The notes beneath the pieces were generated by a model. The model made no database searches. It had not been told where the DNA came from and saw nothing but the letters and a program-made list of their open reading frames with translations. Positions 27,286 through 35,873 of a stretch of 64,000 bases of DNA are shown here, piece by piece; position 1 is the first letter of the stretch; each line of letters starts with the position of its first letter. The position numbers were made by a program, and so were the translations under genes. The DNA comes from Pontivivens insulae (GTDB taxonomy: Bacteria > Pseudomonadota > Alphaproteobacteria > Rhodobacterales > Rhodobacteraceae), in the NCBI RefSeq assembly GCF_900302495.1, contig NZ_OMKW01000004.1, positions 434,001-498,000 on the forward strand. The letters run 5' to 3'.

Positions 27286-28640
27286 GAATACCGCTCCTCA
27301 ATGACGGCGAGCATCGCTCTGATCCCCTGATGCGCTCCACCTTTTGGGCGGGCTGGCTTCGCACTTGGGGTCCAGCCGTACAGATCGAAATGGGCAAAGC
27401 TTCCTGCGTCTTCCACGAACCGTCGTAGAAAAAGTGCAGCGGTGATTGCCCCGGCAAATCCGCCCTTGGGCGCATTGTCGAGGTCGGCAATACCCGGCTC
27501 AATCATCGCCTCATAGGGATCCCAGAATGGCATTCGCCAGAGGGGATCGGCCGACTGCGCACTCGCATGACCCAGCTGTGTCGCCAATTCCTCATCATCG
27601 GTAAAGAACGGGGGCAAGTCAGGCCCTAGGGCGACACGGGCCGCACCTGTCAGGGTCGCAAGGCAAAGCAGCAGATCGGGTGCTTCCTCATCAGCGAGGG
27701 CCAAGGCATCGGCCAGAACAAGCCGCCCTTCCGCATCTGTATTGTTGATTTCAACGCTTAGGCCCTTGCGGCTCGTCAGAATGTCCTGGGGGCGGAACGC
27801 ATTGCCACTGACACTATTTTCGACCGCCGGGATCAAAAGCCTCAGCCGAACTGGCAGATTGAGTGCCATGATCATCTTAGCAAGGCCGATCGCGTTTGCC
27901 GCTCCGCCCATGTCTTTCTTCATCAGACCCATGGAGCCTGCGGGCTTTAAATTCAGGCCGCCTGTGTCGAAGCAGACACCCTTTCCAACCAACGTGACCT
28001 TTGCAGCGTCCTCGGCCCCCCATCGAAGATCAATCAGACGCGGAGCATCGTCAGACGCACGACCAACCGCATGGATCATGGGGTAATTTTCTGTGAGAAG
28101 TGCATCCCCGACAACCGTCGTGATCTCTGCACCGTGGTCCGCGGCAAGCTGCGTGACCGCTGCTTCCAATTGGCTCGGACCCATATCAGCGGCTGGGGTG
28201 TCGATCAGCGATTGTGTCAGCAGCGCGCCATCTACGATTGCAGAGAGACGGGGGGCGTTCTCAAGATCAACCAGTGTTGCAGTCGGCGCGCTTTGCGTGC
28301 GGTAGCGGTCAAAACGGTAGGCCGCCAAACCCCATCCGAGTATTTCCGTATCGTGGTCAAAATCTTCAGGGTGCAGGCCAATCGCGTAGTTCCCGTCTGG
28401 CAGAGCGCTGGAATGGGCTGCCAGATGAAATCGGCCACGCATCCGTGCGCTTCCAGTCCCCCAGCCAATCAAAACGCCGTTAATCTGGCCCGTATCGTCA
28501 GCCAGGATCAGTCTTTGGCCCAGTGCACCGGTGAACCCGTTTGCGCCGGCCCAAGACACATCACGCGCGACCGCAGCGTCACGCCACGCTTCGAAATCGT
28601 CGGGTTGCAAAATATGAAGCGGTATCGGCGTCTCTGTCAT
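27282..28640 (-). CDS. Leucyl aminopeptidase family (M17) protein
   Basis: A 452-residue M17 metallopeptidase: variable N-terminal domain, then the catalytic domain with the Lys/Asp metal ligands in VGKGVCFDTGG and KKDMGG, and NTDAEGRLVLADAL. It removes N-terminal residues from peptides. It is encoded directly before the NlpC/P60 gene (ATGA overlap), which suggests joint turnover of wall or dietary peptides. Confidence 0.92.
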   Translation of the reverse strand: MTETPIPLHILQPDDFEAWRDAAVARDVSWAGANGFTGALGQRLILADDTGQINGVLIGWGTGSARMRGRFHLAAHSSALPDGNYAIGLHPEDFDHDTEILGWGLAAYRFDRYRTQSAPTATLVDLENAPRLSAIVDGALLTQSLIDTPAADMGPSQLEAAVTQLAADHGAEITTVVGDALLTENYPMIHAVGRASDDAPRLIDLRWGAEDAAKVTLVGKGVCFDTGGLNLKPAGSMGLMKKDMGGAANAIGLAKMIMALNLPVRLRLLIPAVENSVSGNAFRPQDILTSRKGLSVEINNTDAEGRLVLADALALADEEAPDLLLCLATLTGAARVALGPDLPPFFTDDEELATQLGHASAQSADPLWRMPFWDPYEAMIEPGIADLDNAPKGGFAGAITAALFLRRFVEDAGSFAHFDLYGWTPSAKPARPKGGAHQGIRAMLAVIEERYS

Positions 28641-28700
28641 GGGGCCCTCGACTAGTGCATCGACGTGAACCTAGTGACTTGACCGATACATGTCACCCGG

Positions 28701-29084
28701 TCAGACGCCGTCGCCCCCAAGCCGTACAAGCGAGAACAGGGACTCTTCACCCAAGCGGATAAGGCGGGACCCCACGGCATGTGCTGCCGTCAAATCTTCT
28801 TGACCCAAAACCTCGATCAGATCAGAGGCGACCATACCCATGCGGATCAGCCCGATGCGGGCAGACAGGCCAATCAGAGAAACCGTGTAATCATGCGCAG
28901 ACTTCAGGTCTTCGCGTCCCAATGCGCCTTCGAGCTTCGCCAACTTCTCGGTGATCTGGAAGATCGTCTCCTCTACGTACTCGCGACACCGCACGGTTCC
29001 AAGGCTGCGCTCCAGCCCCATGACCGCGGTTGTATCTACGAGCGCAGAGTTCCGCGCCGTAATCTGGATCGTTGGATCCGACAT
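28701..29084 (-). CDS. Conserved-looking hypothetical helical protein
   Basis: A 127-residue, mostly helical protein without signal peptide. ATG 29084 is chosen because AGGAG lies 7 bases ahead; the ATG six bases upstream has it too close, and a longer frame to 29342 overlaps the carbonic anhydrase gene. The stretch near residues 65-95 (AHDYTVSLIGLSARIG) vaguely resembles an Hpt four-helix domain, but I would not assign it. Divergent from carbonic anhydrase. Confidence 0.65.
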   Translation of the reverse strand: MSDPTIQITARNSALVDTTAVMGLERSLGTVRCREYVEETIFQITEKLAKLEGALGREDLKSAHDYTVSLIGLSARIGLIRMGMVASDLIEVLGQEDLTAAHAVGSRLIRLGEESLFSLVRLGGDGV

Positions 29085-29221
29085 ACCCATACTCCTAAAC
29101 TGTCTTTGACCATACCCGATTGTGCGGCTTTTGTCAGCATGTTGTCGAAACGCGCATTCGGATTGAAAGGTTGCATGGCACCGGCTATTTCTGGCGACCA
29201 GAGTTAACGAATGGGGACAGG

Positions 29222-29875
29222 ATGCACAGGGTTCGACCGCTTCCAACCTACCTTGCCAAACGTCTGGATCGCTGGCGTGCGACAACGTTTTCAGAGAACA
29301 AGGAATGGTTCTCTCACCTGGCTGCACATGGCCAGCATCCACGGGCGATGTTCATCTCGTGCTGTGACAGCCGAGTTGATCCGGTCGCGATGTTCGAAGG
29401 GGAGCCGGGGGACTTTTTCCTGGTGCGTAACGTCGCAAATCTTGTGCCTCGTTATGCCCCGGATGAGGAAATGCACGGGACATCCGCCGCGATTGAATAT
29501 GCAGTCACGGTTCTGGGCGTCAGCCATATCGTCGTCATGGGCCATTCAGGTTGCGGCGGCGTTGCCGCGTGCCTCGACAAATGTGAGGGCAATGCCCCCG
29601 CGCTGACCGATCCGAAAAGCTTCATCGGACGCTGGATGGATGTTCTGAAACCCGGCTATGAGCGGATCAAGGATCAGGGCAAGACCCGTGAAGATCGGAT
29701 CGACCTGCTTGAGAAAGAAGGGGTCAAGGTGTCGATTCAGAATCTGCTGAGCTTCCCCTTCGTCGCCGAAGCTGTCGAGGAAAAGCGGCTTAGCCTTCAT
29801 GGGCTGTGGACGAATATTGGTTCGGGCGAGATGGTCATGTATGACGGAGATGGTCAGGCTTTCCGGGAAGTGTGA
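29222..29875 (+). CDS. Beta-class carbonic anhydrase
   Basis: A 217-residue enzyme with the zinc ligands of the beta class: Cys in SCCDSRVD near residue 43, and His and Cys in GHSGCGG near residues 104-107, plus the CDSR Asp-Arg dyad. It interconverts CO2 and bicarbonate in the cytosol. Start at ATG 29222, after GGGGACAGG; the upstream in-frame 34 codons are not conserved in type. Confidence 0.92.
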   Translation: MHRVRPLPTYLAKRLDRWRATTFSENKEWFSHLAAHGQHPRAMFISCCDSRVDPVAMFEGEPGDFFLVRNVANLVPRYAPDEEMHGTSAAIEYAVTVLGVSHIVVMGHSGCGGVAACLDKCEGNAPALTDPKSFIGRWMDVLKPGYERIKDQGKTREDRIDLLEKEGVKVSIQNLLSFPFVAEAVEEKRLSLHGLWTNIGSGEMVMYDGDGQAFREV

Positions 29876-29908
29876 GATCCGGTCACCAGCCCGACCGTGG
29901 CAACCTGT

Positions 29909-30790
29909 CTATTCGTAGTTTGTGCCTGTCCAGCTTAGCACATGCGCACCGGCATTTGACCACGCTATCAAATCCCGCCACCCTGCTGTTTCGCTGGCGC
30001 CGACCTCCAGATTGCCTTGGGCCGTCGCCTCGCCAACCAGCAGGGCTTGGCCATCAGTTATCGTAAAGATCCAGGCCATGCACCCGGACCCGTCACATAG
30101 TTCGGGTGCGACGCCCTGAAGGACCACTTCCGGTACGTCATCTGCATTCAGGCTGGTCAGTGAGGCTTCGACCGCCGCGGGGGGCACGGCGCGAAGCTCT
30201 GACAGGGCCTGAAGCGCCAGCACTGCCTCGCCGTTCGGACCTGCGGATCCTGTTGCAAGCCCTACAAACCCGGATGCGTCAGGCTGCCAGCCGTCGGCGC
30301 TGGGCAATTCGAAGACTTCGCCGTAGATCAGTCCGTCAAGCGCATCACGCCACATGGTGCCGTCATATTTGTGGACGATTTCCGGCTGACCCGCTTCCCA
30401 GAAGATCAGGTCTGCACGACCCATCGATGTCGAGCCTGCAACGCGCATTTCGCCTGTGCCTGCCAAGACGACTTCCCAGAGTTGAGCGCGTTCTTCCAAA
30501 CCCCATAGGCCACATTCCGCTTCGCAAAAGGGGGCACCCGTTGCCCGTATCAGGAGAGTGGGCTGTTCATCTTCATTCAGGCGACAACGGCCGAACCGGA
30601 AAGCGTCCCCGACGGTAAGTCCGGCATCGTTGAGGATGCGCAGCTCGTGTTGAAAAGCGGCCTCGAACCCTTGCAGCTCTTGCGTCATGAGTGCGTCTGG
30701 ACCGAGCGAGGCCTCAAATGGCTGACCGTCGAGGCAGGCCAGCGCAGGCCCAGGCATGGCGAGGGCTGCTAGGGTTGCGATTAGGCGCAT
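29909..30790 (-). CDS. Periplasmic hypothetical protein
   Basis: A 293-residue protein with an N-terminal signal peptide (LIATLAALAMPGPALA, cut before CLDG). It holds six or more Cys, suggesting disulfides. No family recognised. GAGGAG lies before two adjacent ATGs (30793, 30790); spacing favours 30790. It follows the asd terminator on the same strand. Confidence 0.75.
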   Translation of the reverse strand: MRLIATLAALAMPGPALACLDGQPFEASLGPDALMTQELQGFEAAFQHELRILNDAGLTVGDAFRFGRCRLNEDEQPTLLIRATGAPFCEAECGLWGLEERAQLWEVVLAGTGEMRVAGSTSMGRADLIFWEAGQPEIVHKYDGTMWRDALDGLIYGEVFELPSADGWQPDASGFVGLATGSAGPNGEAVLALQALSELRAVPPAAVEASLTSLNADDVPEVVLQGVAPELCDGSGCMAWIFTITDGQALLVGEATAQGNLEVGASETAGWRDLIAWSNAGAHVLSWTGTNYE

Positions 30791-30803
30791 CATGCTCTCC
30801 TCA

Positions 30804-30837
30804 AAGAAAGGGCCCCGGATGCAGCATCCGAGGCCCC
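30804..30837 (-). terminator. Rho-independent terminator after asd
   Basis: On the minus strand, GGGGCC-T-CGGATGC folds on GCATCCG-G-GGCCC and is followed by TTTCTTT. A smaller hairpin, TTCTCA-GTT-TGAGAA, lies between it and the asd stop. Confidence 0.8.
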
Positions 30838-30869
30838 AAGTCTTCTCAAACTGAGAAAAAAAAGGCAAC

Positions 30870-31892
30870 TTAGCCTTTCTTGAGCACACGCCGCCCCAGC
30901 AATTCCGCGATCTGCACGGCGTTGAGTGCGGCGCCTTTGCGCAAGTTGTCGCTGACGCACCAGAAGTTCAGGCCGTTCTCAATCGTCGAATCCTGACGAA
31001 TGCGGCTGATGAACGTTGCGAAGTCGCCCACACACTCGATCGGAGTGATATAGCCGCCATCCTCACGCTTATCGACGACCATGATGCCCGGTGCCTCGCG
31101 CAGGATGTCGCGGGCCTCGTCCTCGTCGAGGAAGTCCTCGGTCTCGATATTGATCGACTCAGAGTGGCCGACGAAGACCGGGACGCGCACGCAGGTCGCG
31201 GTGACCTTGATGTCCTTGTCCACGATCTTCTTTGTCTCCGCGACCATCTTCCACTCTTCTTTGGTGGAGCCGTCCTCCATGAAGACATCGATGTGCGGAA
31301 TCACGTTAAAGGCGATCTGCTTGGTATAGACCTCGGGCTCACGTTCCTGCCCCGGCACGTACATGCCCTTCGTCTGGAGCCAAAGTTCATCCATCGCCTC
31401 TTTGCCCGAGCCGGACACAGACTGGTAGGTCGAAACGACGACGCGCTTGATCTTTGCGCGGTCATGCAGCGGCTTCAGAGCGACAACCATCTGAGCGGTC
31501 GAACAGTTGGGGTTCGCGATAATATTCTTCTTCGCATAGCCTTCAATCGCGTCCGGATTCACCTCTGGCACGATCAGCGGCACATCCGGGTCATAGCGGT
31601 AGAGCGACGAATTATCGATCACCACACAGCCAGCCTTTGCAGCAATGGGTGCGTATTTCTTCGTCGCTTCCGAGCCGATGGCAAACAGCGCCATGTCCCA
31701 ACCTGTGAAGTCGAATGTGTCGAGGTCCTGGGTTTTCAACGTTCGCTCACCAAACGCGGCCTCGGAACCAAGGCTCCGACGGCTTGCAAGGGCTGCAATC
31801 TCGTCCACGGGGAATTCCCGCTCTGCGAGGATGTTCAGCATTTCGCGGCCCACATTGCCTGTGGCACCAACGACGGCGATCCGATAACCCAT
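30870..31892 (-). CDS. asd: Aspartate-semialdehyde dehydrogenase
   Basis: A 340-residue enzyme with NADP-binding GATGNVGREM at the N terminus and the catalytic Cys in NPNCSTAQM near residue 132. It reduces aspartyl phosphate to aspartate semialdehyde for lysine, diaminopimelate, threonine and methionine synthesis. AAGGAG precedes ATG 31892 by 9 bases; the longer frame to 31946 is not used. Confidence 0.95.
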   Translation of the reverse strand: MGYRIAVVGATGNVGREMLNILAEREFPVDEIAALASRRSLGSEAAFGERTLKTQDLDTFDFTGWDMALFAIGSEATKKYAPIAAKAGCVVIDNSSLYRYDPDVPLIVPEVNPDAIEGYAKKNIIANPNCSTAQMVVALKPLHDRAKIKRVVVSTYQSVSGSGKEAMDELWLQTKGMYVPGQEREPEVYTKQIAFNVIPHIDVFMEDGSTKEEWKMVAETKKIVDKDIKVTATCVRVPVFVGHSESINIETEDFLDEDEARDILREAPGIMVVDKREDGGYITPIECVGDFATFISRIRQDSTIENGLNFWCVSDNLRKGAALNAVQIAELLGRRVLKKG

Positions 31893-31973
31893 CTCCCTTA
31901 TCTCCTTAACAGGGGGTTCAACGGGGCGTCTGATAGACCATTGCATGCGGAAAGGAAACGGCCCGCGCGCAAC

Positions 31974-32582
31974 CTATCGCCAAAGCGTGAACGTCAGGAC
32001 ACGCGAAACCCCCAGGACATACCTTGACGGGCCGATTTCACGTTCACGGGTCAGGGTGAAGCCGAGTGCACGATAGAACCTGATAGCGCCTTCGTTGCGG
32101 GCATCGACGTCTAAACGCAATCCGTTGAGGCCACGCCGGGCGACTTCGCCCATTGCCGCGTTGATTAGCGCGCGGCCGATACCGCCCCTCCGCATCGCCG
32201 GATCAACGGCGATACCATCGATCAACAGGACCGGATCGTACTCATGGGAATCCAGGCCGCTCATAGCCAGCCTTCGCCAACCCGTGCCGACTTGGCCGTA
32301 TCGCGCGCGCAAGCCCGGTGAGATACCGTTGGTGAAAGATCCCTTTGCATGGCGCAGCCCCAGAATTCCGCAAGGCAGACCATTGTCTCGCGCAATCACT
32401 GCATTGCTCCAGTCGGCCACGGCCTCCAAAACGGCGATCCGATCATCGGACGTATTGAAGAGGCGATGAAAGCCTATGGGAAATGAGTGCTGAAAGATGC
32501 GCAGCACATCAGCGGCATCATGTGGCGCGGACAGGCCGGGGCCCTCAACCGATTGCTTTGTTCCTGTTTCGGAAACGGACAT
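31974..32582 (-). CDS. GNAT-family N-acetyltransferase
   Basis: A 202-residue acetyltransferase with the acetyl-CoA loop RRGGIGRAL (Q/RxxGxG/A) near residue 132 and the RFYRALGF segment near 168. The substrate is unknown. GAGGGA precedes ATG 32582. It lies upstream of asd on the same strand. Confidence 0.85.
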   Translation of the reverse strand: MSVSETGTKQSVEGPGLSAPHDAADVLRIFQHSFPIGFHRLFNTSDDRIAVLEAVADWSNAVIARDNGLPCGILGLRHAKGSFTNGISPGLRARYGQVGTGWRRLAMSGLDSHEYDPVLLIDGIAVDPAMRRGGIGRALINAAMGEVARRGLNGLRLDVDARNEGAIRFYRALGFTLTREREIGPSRYVLGVSRVLTFTLWR

Positions 32583-32609
32583 GTGCCGCGATCCCTCGAC
32601 TTTTCGCGG

Positions 32610-32635
32610 TTTCGTGAATCCCCTGTAACACGAAA
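32610..32635. promoter_or_regulatory. Inverted repeat upstream of the Cys/His small ORF
   Basis: TTTCGTG and CACGAAA are a perfect 7-base inverted repeat with a 12-base spacer in the divergent gap between the GNAT gene and the small ORF. It could be a regulator site or an mRNA hairpin. Confidence 0.4.
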
Positions 32636-32671
32636 TGCTGTATGGTGGGATCAGACACAGGAGGTCTTGTC

Positions 32672-32791
32672 ATGATCCGCCATCGCTTCTCGATCACCCG
32701 ATTTATCGAACTCTTTTTGAGCAGCAAGTGTTCCGAGCGTACTGGCTTTGACCGGATGGCATGCTTGTCCCACCACTGCCACTGTTCCTGA
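32672..32791 (+). CDS. Cys/His-rich 39-residue small ORF (possible leader peptide)
   Basis: ATG 32672 has a near-ideal AGGAGGT 6 bases ahead. The frame runs 39 codons and ends with a cluster of Cys and His codons (CLSHHCHCS then TGA). The stop is followed after one base by the ATG of the periplasmic protein at 32793 (TGAGATG), so translation of the two should be coupled. The first half is basic and amphipathic. I infer a regulatory upstream ORF sensing a metal such as copper, or cysteine supply, by analogy with short Cys-rich upstream ORFs known to control copper genes; this is not proven by the sequence. It is too short to be found by usual length cut-offs. Confidence 0.55.
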   Translation: MIRHRFSITRFIELFLSSKCSERTGFDRMACLSHHCHCS

Positions 32792-32792
32792 G

Positions 32793-33149
32793 ATGCGGCT
32801 GATCGGCTGGGTTTGTGCGACGCTTTTAGGTAGCGCCGCGATCGCGCATGCGGATGGGCCTGTTGTACAGGCCGTTGAGGCGCGCGAGCAGGGGGGGGCG
32901 TGGCGGTTCTCGGTCACGCTATCGCACCCTGATACCGGCTGGGATCACTACGCAGATGGGTGGGAGGTTGTTGCACCGGACGGAACGCGTCTGGGCTATC
33001 GACCGCTTGCACATCCACATGTGAATGAGCAACCGTTCACACGCTCGCAATCGGGGATAGAGATTCCCAACGGCCTGGAAACGGTACTTGTTCGCGGTCG
33101 CGACAATGGTGGCGATTGGGGACCCAGTTTCGAGTTTGAGTTGCCCTGA
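32793..33149 (+). CDS. Small secreted periplasmic protein
   Basis: A 118-residue protein with a signal peptide (LLGSAAIAHAD, cut near residue 20). The mature part is rich in His, Trp and Asp (HPDTGWDHYADGW, HPHVNEQPF), which would suit metal binding, but I do not recognise a family. ATG 32793 lies one base after the small ORF stop and lacks its own good ribosome site, which fits coupling to it. It precedes fnrL by 57 bases. Confidence 0.75.
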   Translation: MRLIGWVCATLLGSAAIAHADGPVVQAVEAREQGGAWRFSVTLSHPDTGWDHYADGWEVVAPDGTRLGYRPLAHPHVNEQPFTRSQSGIEIPNGLETVLVRGRDNGGDWGPSFEFELP

Positions 33150-33206
33150 TCCATTGCGCGCTTGGGTTCGCTGCGCGATAGTCCTTCTCGGGAGTAGGAG
33201 GATCGG

Positions 33207-33929
33207 TTGCGCAAAGATATCCACAATTCGGAGATCCCGGTTGTTTGCCGGGCCTGCGAGGCACGACATCGCGGTGTTTGCGGCGCGTTGAATCCCGACC
33301 AACTTCTTGCGCTGTCAAAGCATACGACCAGAAAGCAGTATGCTGATCACGGTGAGTTGGTTGCGGCGGGTGAAGTGTCCAACCAATACTCGAACATTCT
33401 GCGTGGTGTCGTAAAGCTGACCAAGCTGATGCCCGACGGTCGCCAACAGATCGTCGGCTTGCAATTTGCCCCAGATTTCATGGGCCGCCCCTTCCGTGCG
33501 GACAGCGAATTGACAGCTGAGGCGAGTGGTGAGGTGCAACTCTGCTCGTTCCCGCGCGACATCCTCGACAAGCTCATCCAGCAAAGCCCGGAACTGGAAC
33601 ATGCGCTGCATGAGCAGAGCCTGAGGGAACTGGATGAAGCCCGCGATTGGATGATGACGCTTGGCCGCAAGACCGCGATCGAGAAAGTCGCGTCATTCCT
33701 GTTGCTCATTGCCGCTCATCTCGACCCGGAGCGGGAAGAAGCGGCTGCTGTGACCTTCGACATACCACTTACGCGCGCGGATATGGCGGATTTTCTGGGC
33801 CTCACCATCGAGACCGTCAGCCGCCAGATGACCCGATTGCGAAAGCTCGATCTGATCACCATCAAACAGAACCGGACGATCACGATCCCCGATGTCGATC
33901 GACTCGCCGAGATTGCAGACGGGATCTGA
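33207..33929 (+). CDS. fnrL: Fnr-type oxygen-sensing regulator FnrL
   Basis: A 240-residue Crp/Fnr protein. C14, C17, C25 and C113 are placed to bind an oxygen-labile [4Fe-4S] cluster; a cyclic-nucleotide-like domain is followed by a C-terminal helix-turn-helix with the ETVSRQM recognition segment near residue 200. It activates microoxic genes through TTGAT-N4-ATCAA sites, two of which lie in this window (35796 perfect, 39421 near-perfect). The start is TTG at 33207 with AGGAGG 5 bases ahead; no ATG fits. Its TGA abuts the reversed stop of hemN with no gap. Confidence 0.93.
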   Translation: MRKDIHNSEIPVVCRACEARHRGVCGALNPDQLLALSKHTTRKQYADHGELVAAGEVSNQYSNILRGVVKLTKLMPDGRQQIVGLQFAPDFMGRPFRADSELTAEASGEVQLCSFPRDILDKLIQQSPELEHALHEQSLRELDEARDWMMTLGRKTAIEKVASFLLLIAAHLDPEREEAAAVTFDIPLTRADMADFLGLTIETVSRQMTRLRKLDLITIKQNRTITIPDVDRLAEIADGI

Positions 33930-35282
33930 TCATACGGCCTGCGAATATCGCGCGGGACCTTGATCAAGATACGCATCAAGACGAGCGGCCACGATCCGAG
34001 TAAATGCTCTTGCATCATCTGGGATTATGAAGCGGCCATCTGAGATTTCACATAGTCCGTCCTGCTCCCGCGCGGCAAGCTCGGCCAATTCCTCTGCCAG
34101 ATCTGCGCCGGTGGAACCGAACCGTTCGCTGAGGTCCAGCATTGGAATAGCGAAGTCACACATCAGGCGCTCAATGGCCCAGCCGCGCAAATGATCGTCA
34201 TCGTCGAGCTGACAGGATTTGGCAGCGGCCATGGCTCCGGCTTCGACGCGCGCCCGCCAGTTGGCGGTTGCTGGCTCATTCTGTACAAAGCAGGTCGGAA
34301 AACGGCTGATCGCGGACGCGCCCAACCCGATCAACGTTTCGCAAGGGTCCGTGGTGTAGCCTTGGAAGTTGCGGTGTAGCTGATCGGTACTTGCCGCAAG
34401 CGCCAGTTCTTCGTCCCATTTCGCAAAATGGTCGATACCGACCGGAACGTATCCTGCCCCGATCAATCGGTCAGAGGCCGCTTTTGACTGTTCATAGCGG
34501 GTGAGCGCGTCCGGAAGTGCCGCTTGCGGGATCATTTTCTGATGCGGTTTCATCCAAGGCACGTGTGCATAACCGAACAGCGCGATGCGGTTAGGAGCAA
34601 GGCTGACGACCTGATCCATTGTCGACTGCACCGTTTCGACAGTCTGGAAAGGCAAGCCGTACAATGCATCGAGATTGAGGGACCGGACTCCCAGCGACCG
34701 CAACTGCTGGATCACATCAGCGGTGTCTTCGTAGGACTGCGGACGGTTGATGGCCTGCTGCACCTTCGGCGCAAAATCCTGGACGCCGAGGCTTGCCCGG
34801 TTCATGCCGATAGAGCGATAGGCGCCCAGGGTTCCGCTTGGAATTGCCGCCGGATCCAGTTCCACACTGATTTCAGCATCGTATCGAATGCTGAACGCAT
34901 GCTCCAACGCCTCCCCGATGCGCAAGACGTCCTCTGGCTGCAAAATCGACGGGGAGCCGCCCCCGAAATGGATCCGCGCAAGATCGGCTTTGTGCTGCAT
35001 TTTTCCAGCAACCTGTTCAATCTCCAGCAAGAGCGTATCGACATAGGCACGCACGGGCGCATAGCGCAGCGTGTGCTTGGTATTGCAGCCGCAAAACCAG
35101 CAGAGCCGGTTGCAATACGGAATGTGCACGTAGAGTGAGACGGGCTGGCTGCCGACATTTCCCAGCGTATGTTCCATATCCCGCTGTGCGGTGCCGGGGC
35201 GAAACTGAGGCGCTGTCGGGTAGCTGGTATAGCGTGGAACCGGATGAGAGAATTTTGTCAGCAGGGCTTTGGCATCAACCAT
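33930..35282 (-). CDS. hemN: Oxygen-independent coproporphyrinogen III oxidase
   Basis: A 450-residue radical-SAM enzyme; C57-x3-C61-x2-C64 binds the [4Fe-4S] cluster (with C66 next to it), and the C-terminal HemN domain follows. It oxidatively decarboxylates coproporphyrinogen III without oxygen, for heme and bacteriochlorophyll. Its ATG follows the hemerythrin stop by one base, so the pair is one operon, probably FnrL-activated through 35796. Confidence 0.93.
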   Translation of the reverse strand: MVDAKALLTKFSHPVPRYTSYPTAPQFRPGTAQRDMEHTLGNVGSQPVSLYVHIPYCNRLCWFCGCNTKHTLRYAPVRAYVDTLLLEIEQVAGKMQHKADLARIHFGGGSPSILQPEDVLRIGEALEHAFSIRYDAEISVELDPAAIPSGTLGAYRSIGMNRASLGVQDFAPKVQQAINRPQSYEDTADVIQQLRSLGVRSLNLDALYGLPFQTVETVQSTMDQVVSLAPNRIALFGYAHVPWMKPHQKMIPQAALPDALTRYEQSKAASDRLIGAGYVPVGIDHFAKWDEELALAASTDQLHRNFQGYTTDPCETLIGLGASAISRFPTCFVQNEPATANWRARVEAGAMAAAKSCQLDDDDHLRGWAIERLMCDFAIPMLDLSERFGSTGADLAEELAELAAREQDGLCEISDGRFIIPDDARAFTRIVAARLDAYLDQGPARYSQAV

Positions 35283-35283
35283 C

Positions 35284-35736
35284 TTAATGCGCCCTTTCGT
35301 GTTTCAACATTGGGATAAGATGTTCCTTTTCGAACGCGAGATGCCGTCGGAGCCCCTCGAAAAAGCCGCGCAGCATGTAGCCCAAGCGTTCGGCATCCCG
35401 CGCAACCTGACCGGTCGCAAAGCCGATCATCTCGTCGTAGAGTTCTTGGGCGAACCCCTCATCCTCAAGATGCTCGAAGTGCAAACGGTTCAGCGTCTCG
35501 GAGAGCGCTTCGGTGTCGGCCTCAGCTTGCTCAAGCGCAGGAAACAGAACCTGTTCTTCAAAGCGATGTGCGCTGTGGATCGTCGGGTGAATCGTGCGCG
35601 CCAGATGCAAAAGACGTTGCGCATTGGTTGTCTCAGGCAAGCCGTCGGCGATTTTTTCCAATGCATCGCAGAGCGCCGACTGCATCTCGATGTGTCGGGT
35701 CAGCTGACGTGTGATGGTGTCGTGATCCAAGGGCAC
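35284..35736 (-). CDS. Hemerythrin-like HHE domain protein
   Basis: A 150-residue four-helix protein with His/Glu pattern of HHE cation-binding domains (H15, HRFEEQ near residue 57, HFEHLEDE near 85, HLAFEKEH near 135). It may bind a di-iron centre and sense or carry O2 or NO. First gene of the hemN operon, divergent from ccoN, with the FNR box 60-73 bases ahead of its start. Confidence 0.85.
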   Translation of the reverse strand: MPLDHDTITRQLTRHIEMQSALCDALEKIADGLPETTNAQRLLHLARTIHPTIHSAHRFEEQVLFPALEQAEADTEALSETLNRLHFEHLEDEGFAQELYDEMIGFATGQVARDAERLGYMLRGFFEGLRRHLAFEKEHLIPMLKHERAH

Positions 35737-35795
35737 GGCGGCCTCCCTGTCAAAGTGAACTGACAGGAAGATGGCCTGCGCGATCCGATGATGCG

Positions 35796-35809
35796 TTGAT
35801 CTGGATCAA
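35796..35809. promoter_or_regulatory. FNR box (shared)
   Basis: TTGATCTGGATCAA is a perfect FNR/FnrL consensus site (TTGAT-N4-ATCAA). Its centre is 66 bases from the hemerythrin start and 71 from the ccoN start, so a class II (-41.5) position would give short leaders in both directions. Confidence 0.9.
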
Positions 35810-35873
35810 GGTTGCTTTGCCCGCGTCGTGTTCAGTCTGCCCCATCGAAAACCGTGAAAAGGGGACAGAACTC

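Noticed and set aside
32545-32727. 60-codon frame on the minus strand upstream of the GNAT gene
   Set aside because: Overlaps the GNAT start and runs opposite the well-supported small ORF at 32672.
33959-33982. FNR-like TTGATC...GCATCAAG
   Set aside because: The half-sites are badly spaced and lie within the hemN coding sequence; not a usable site.
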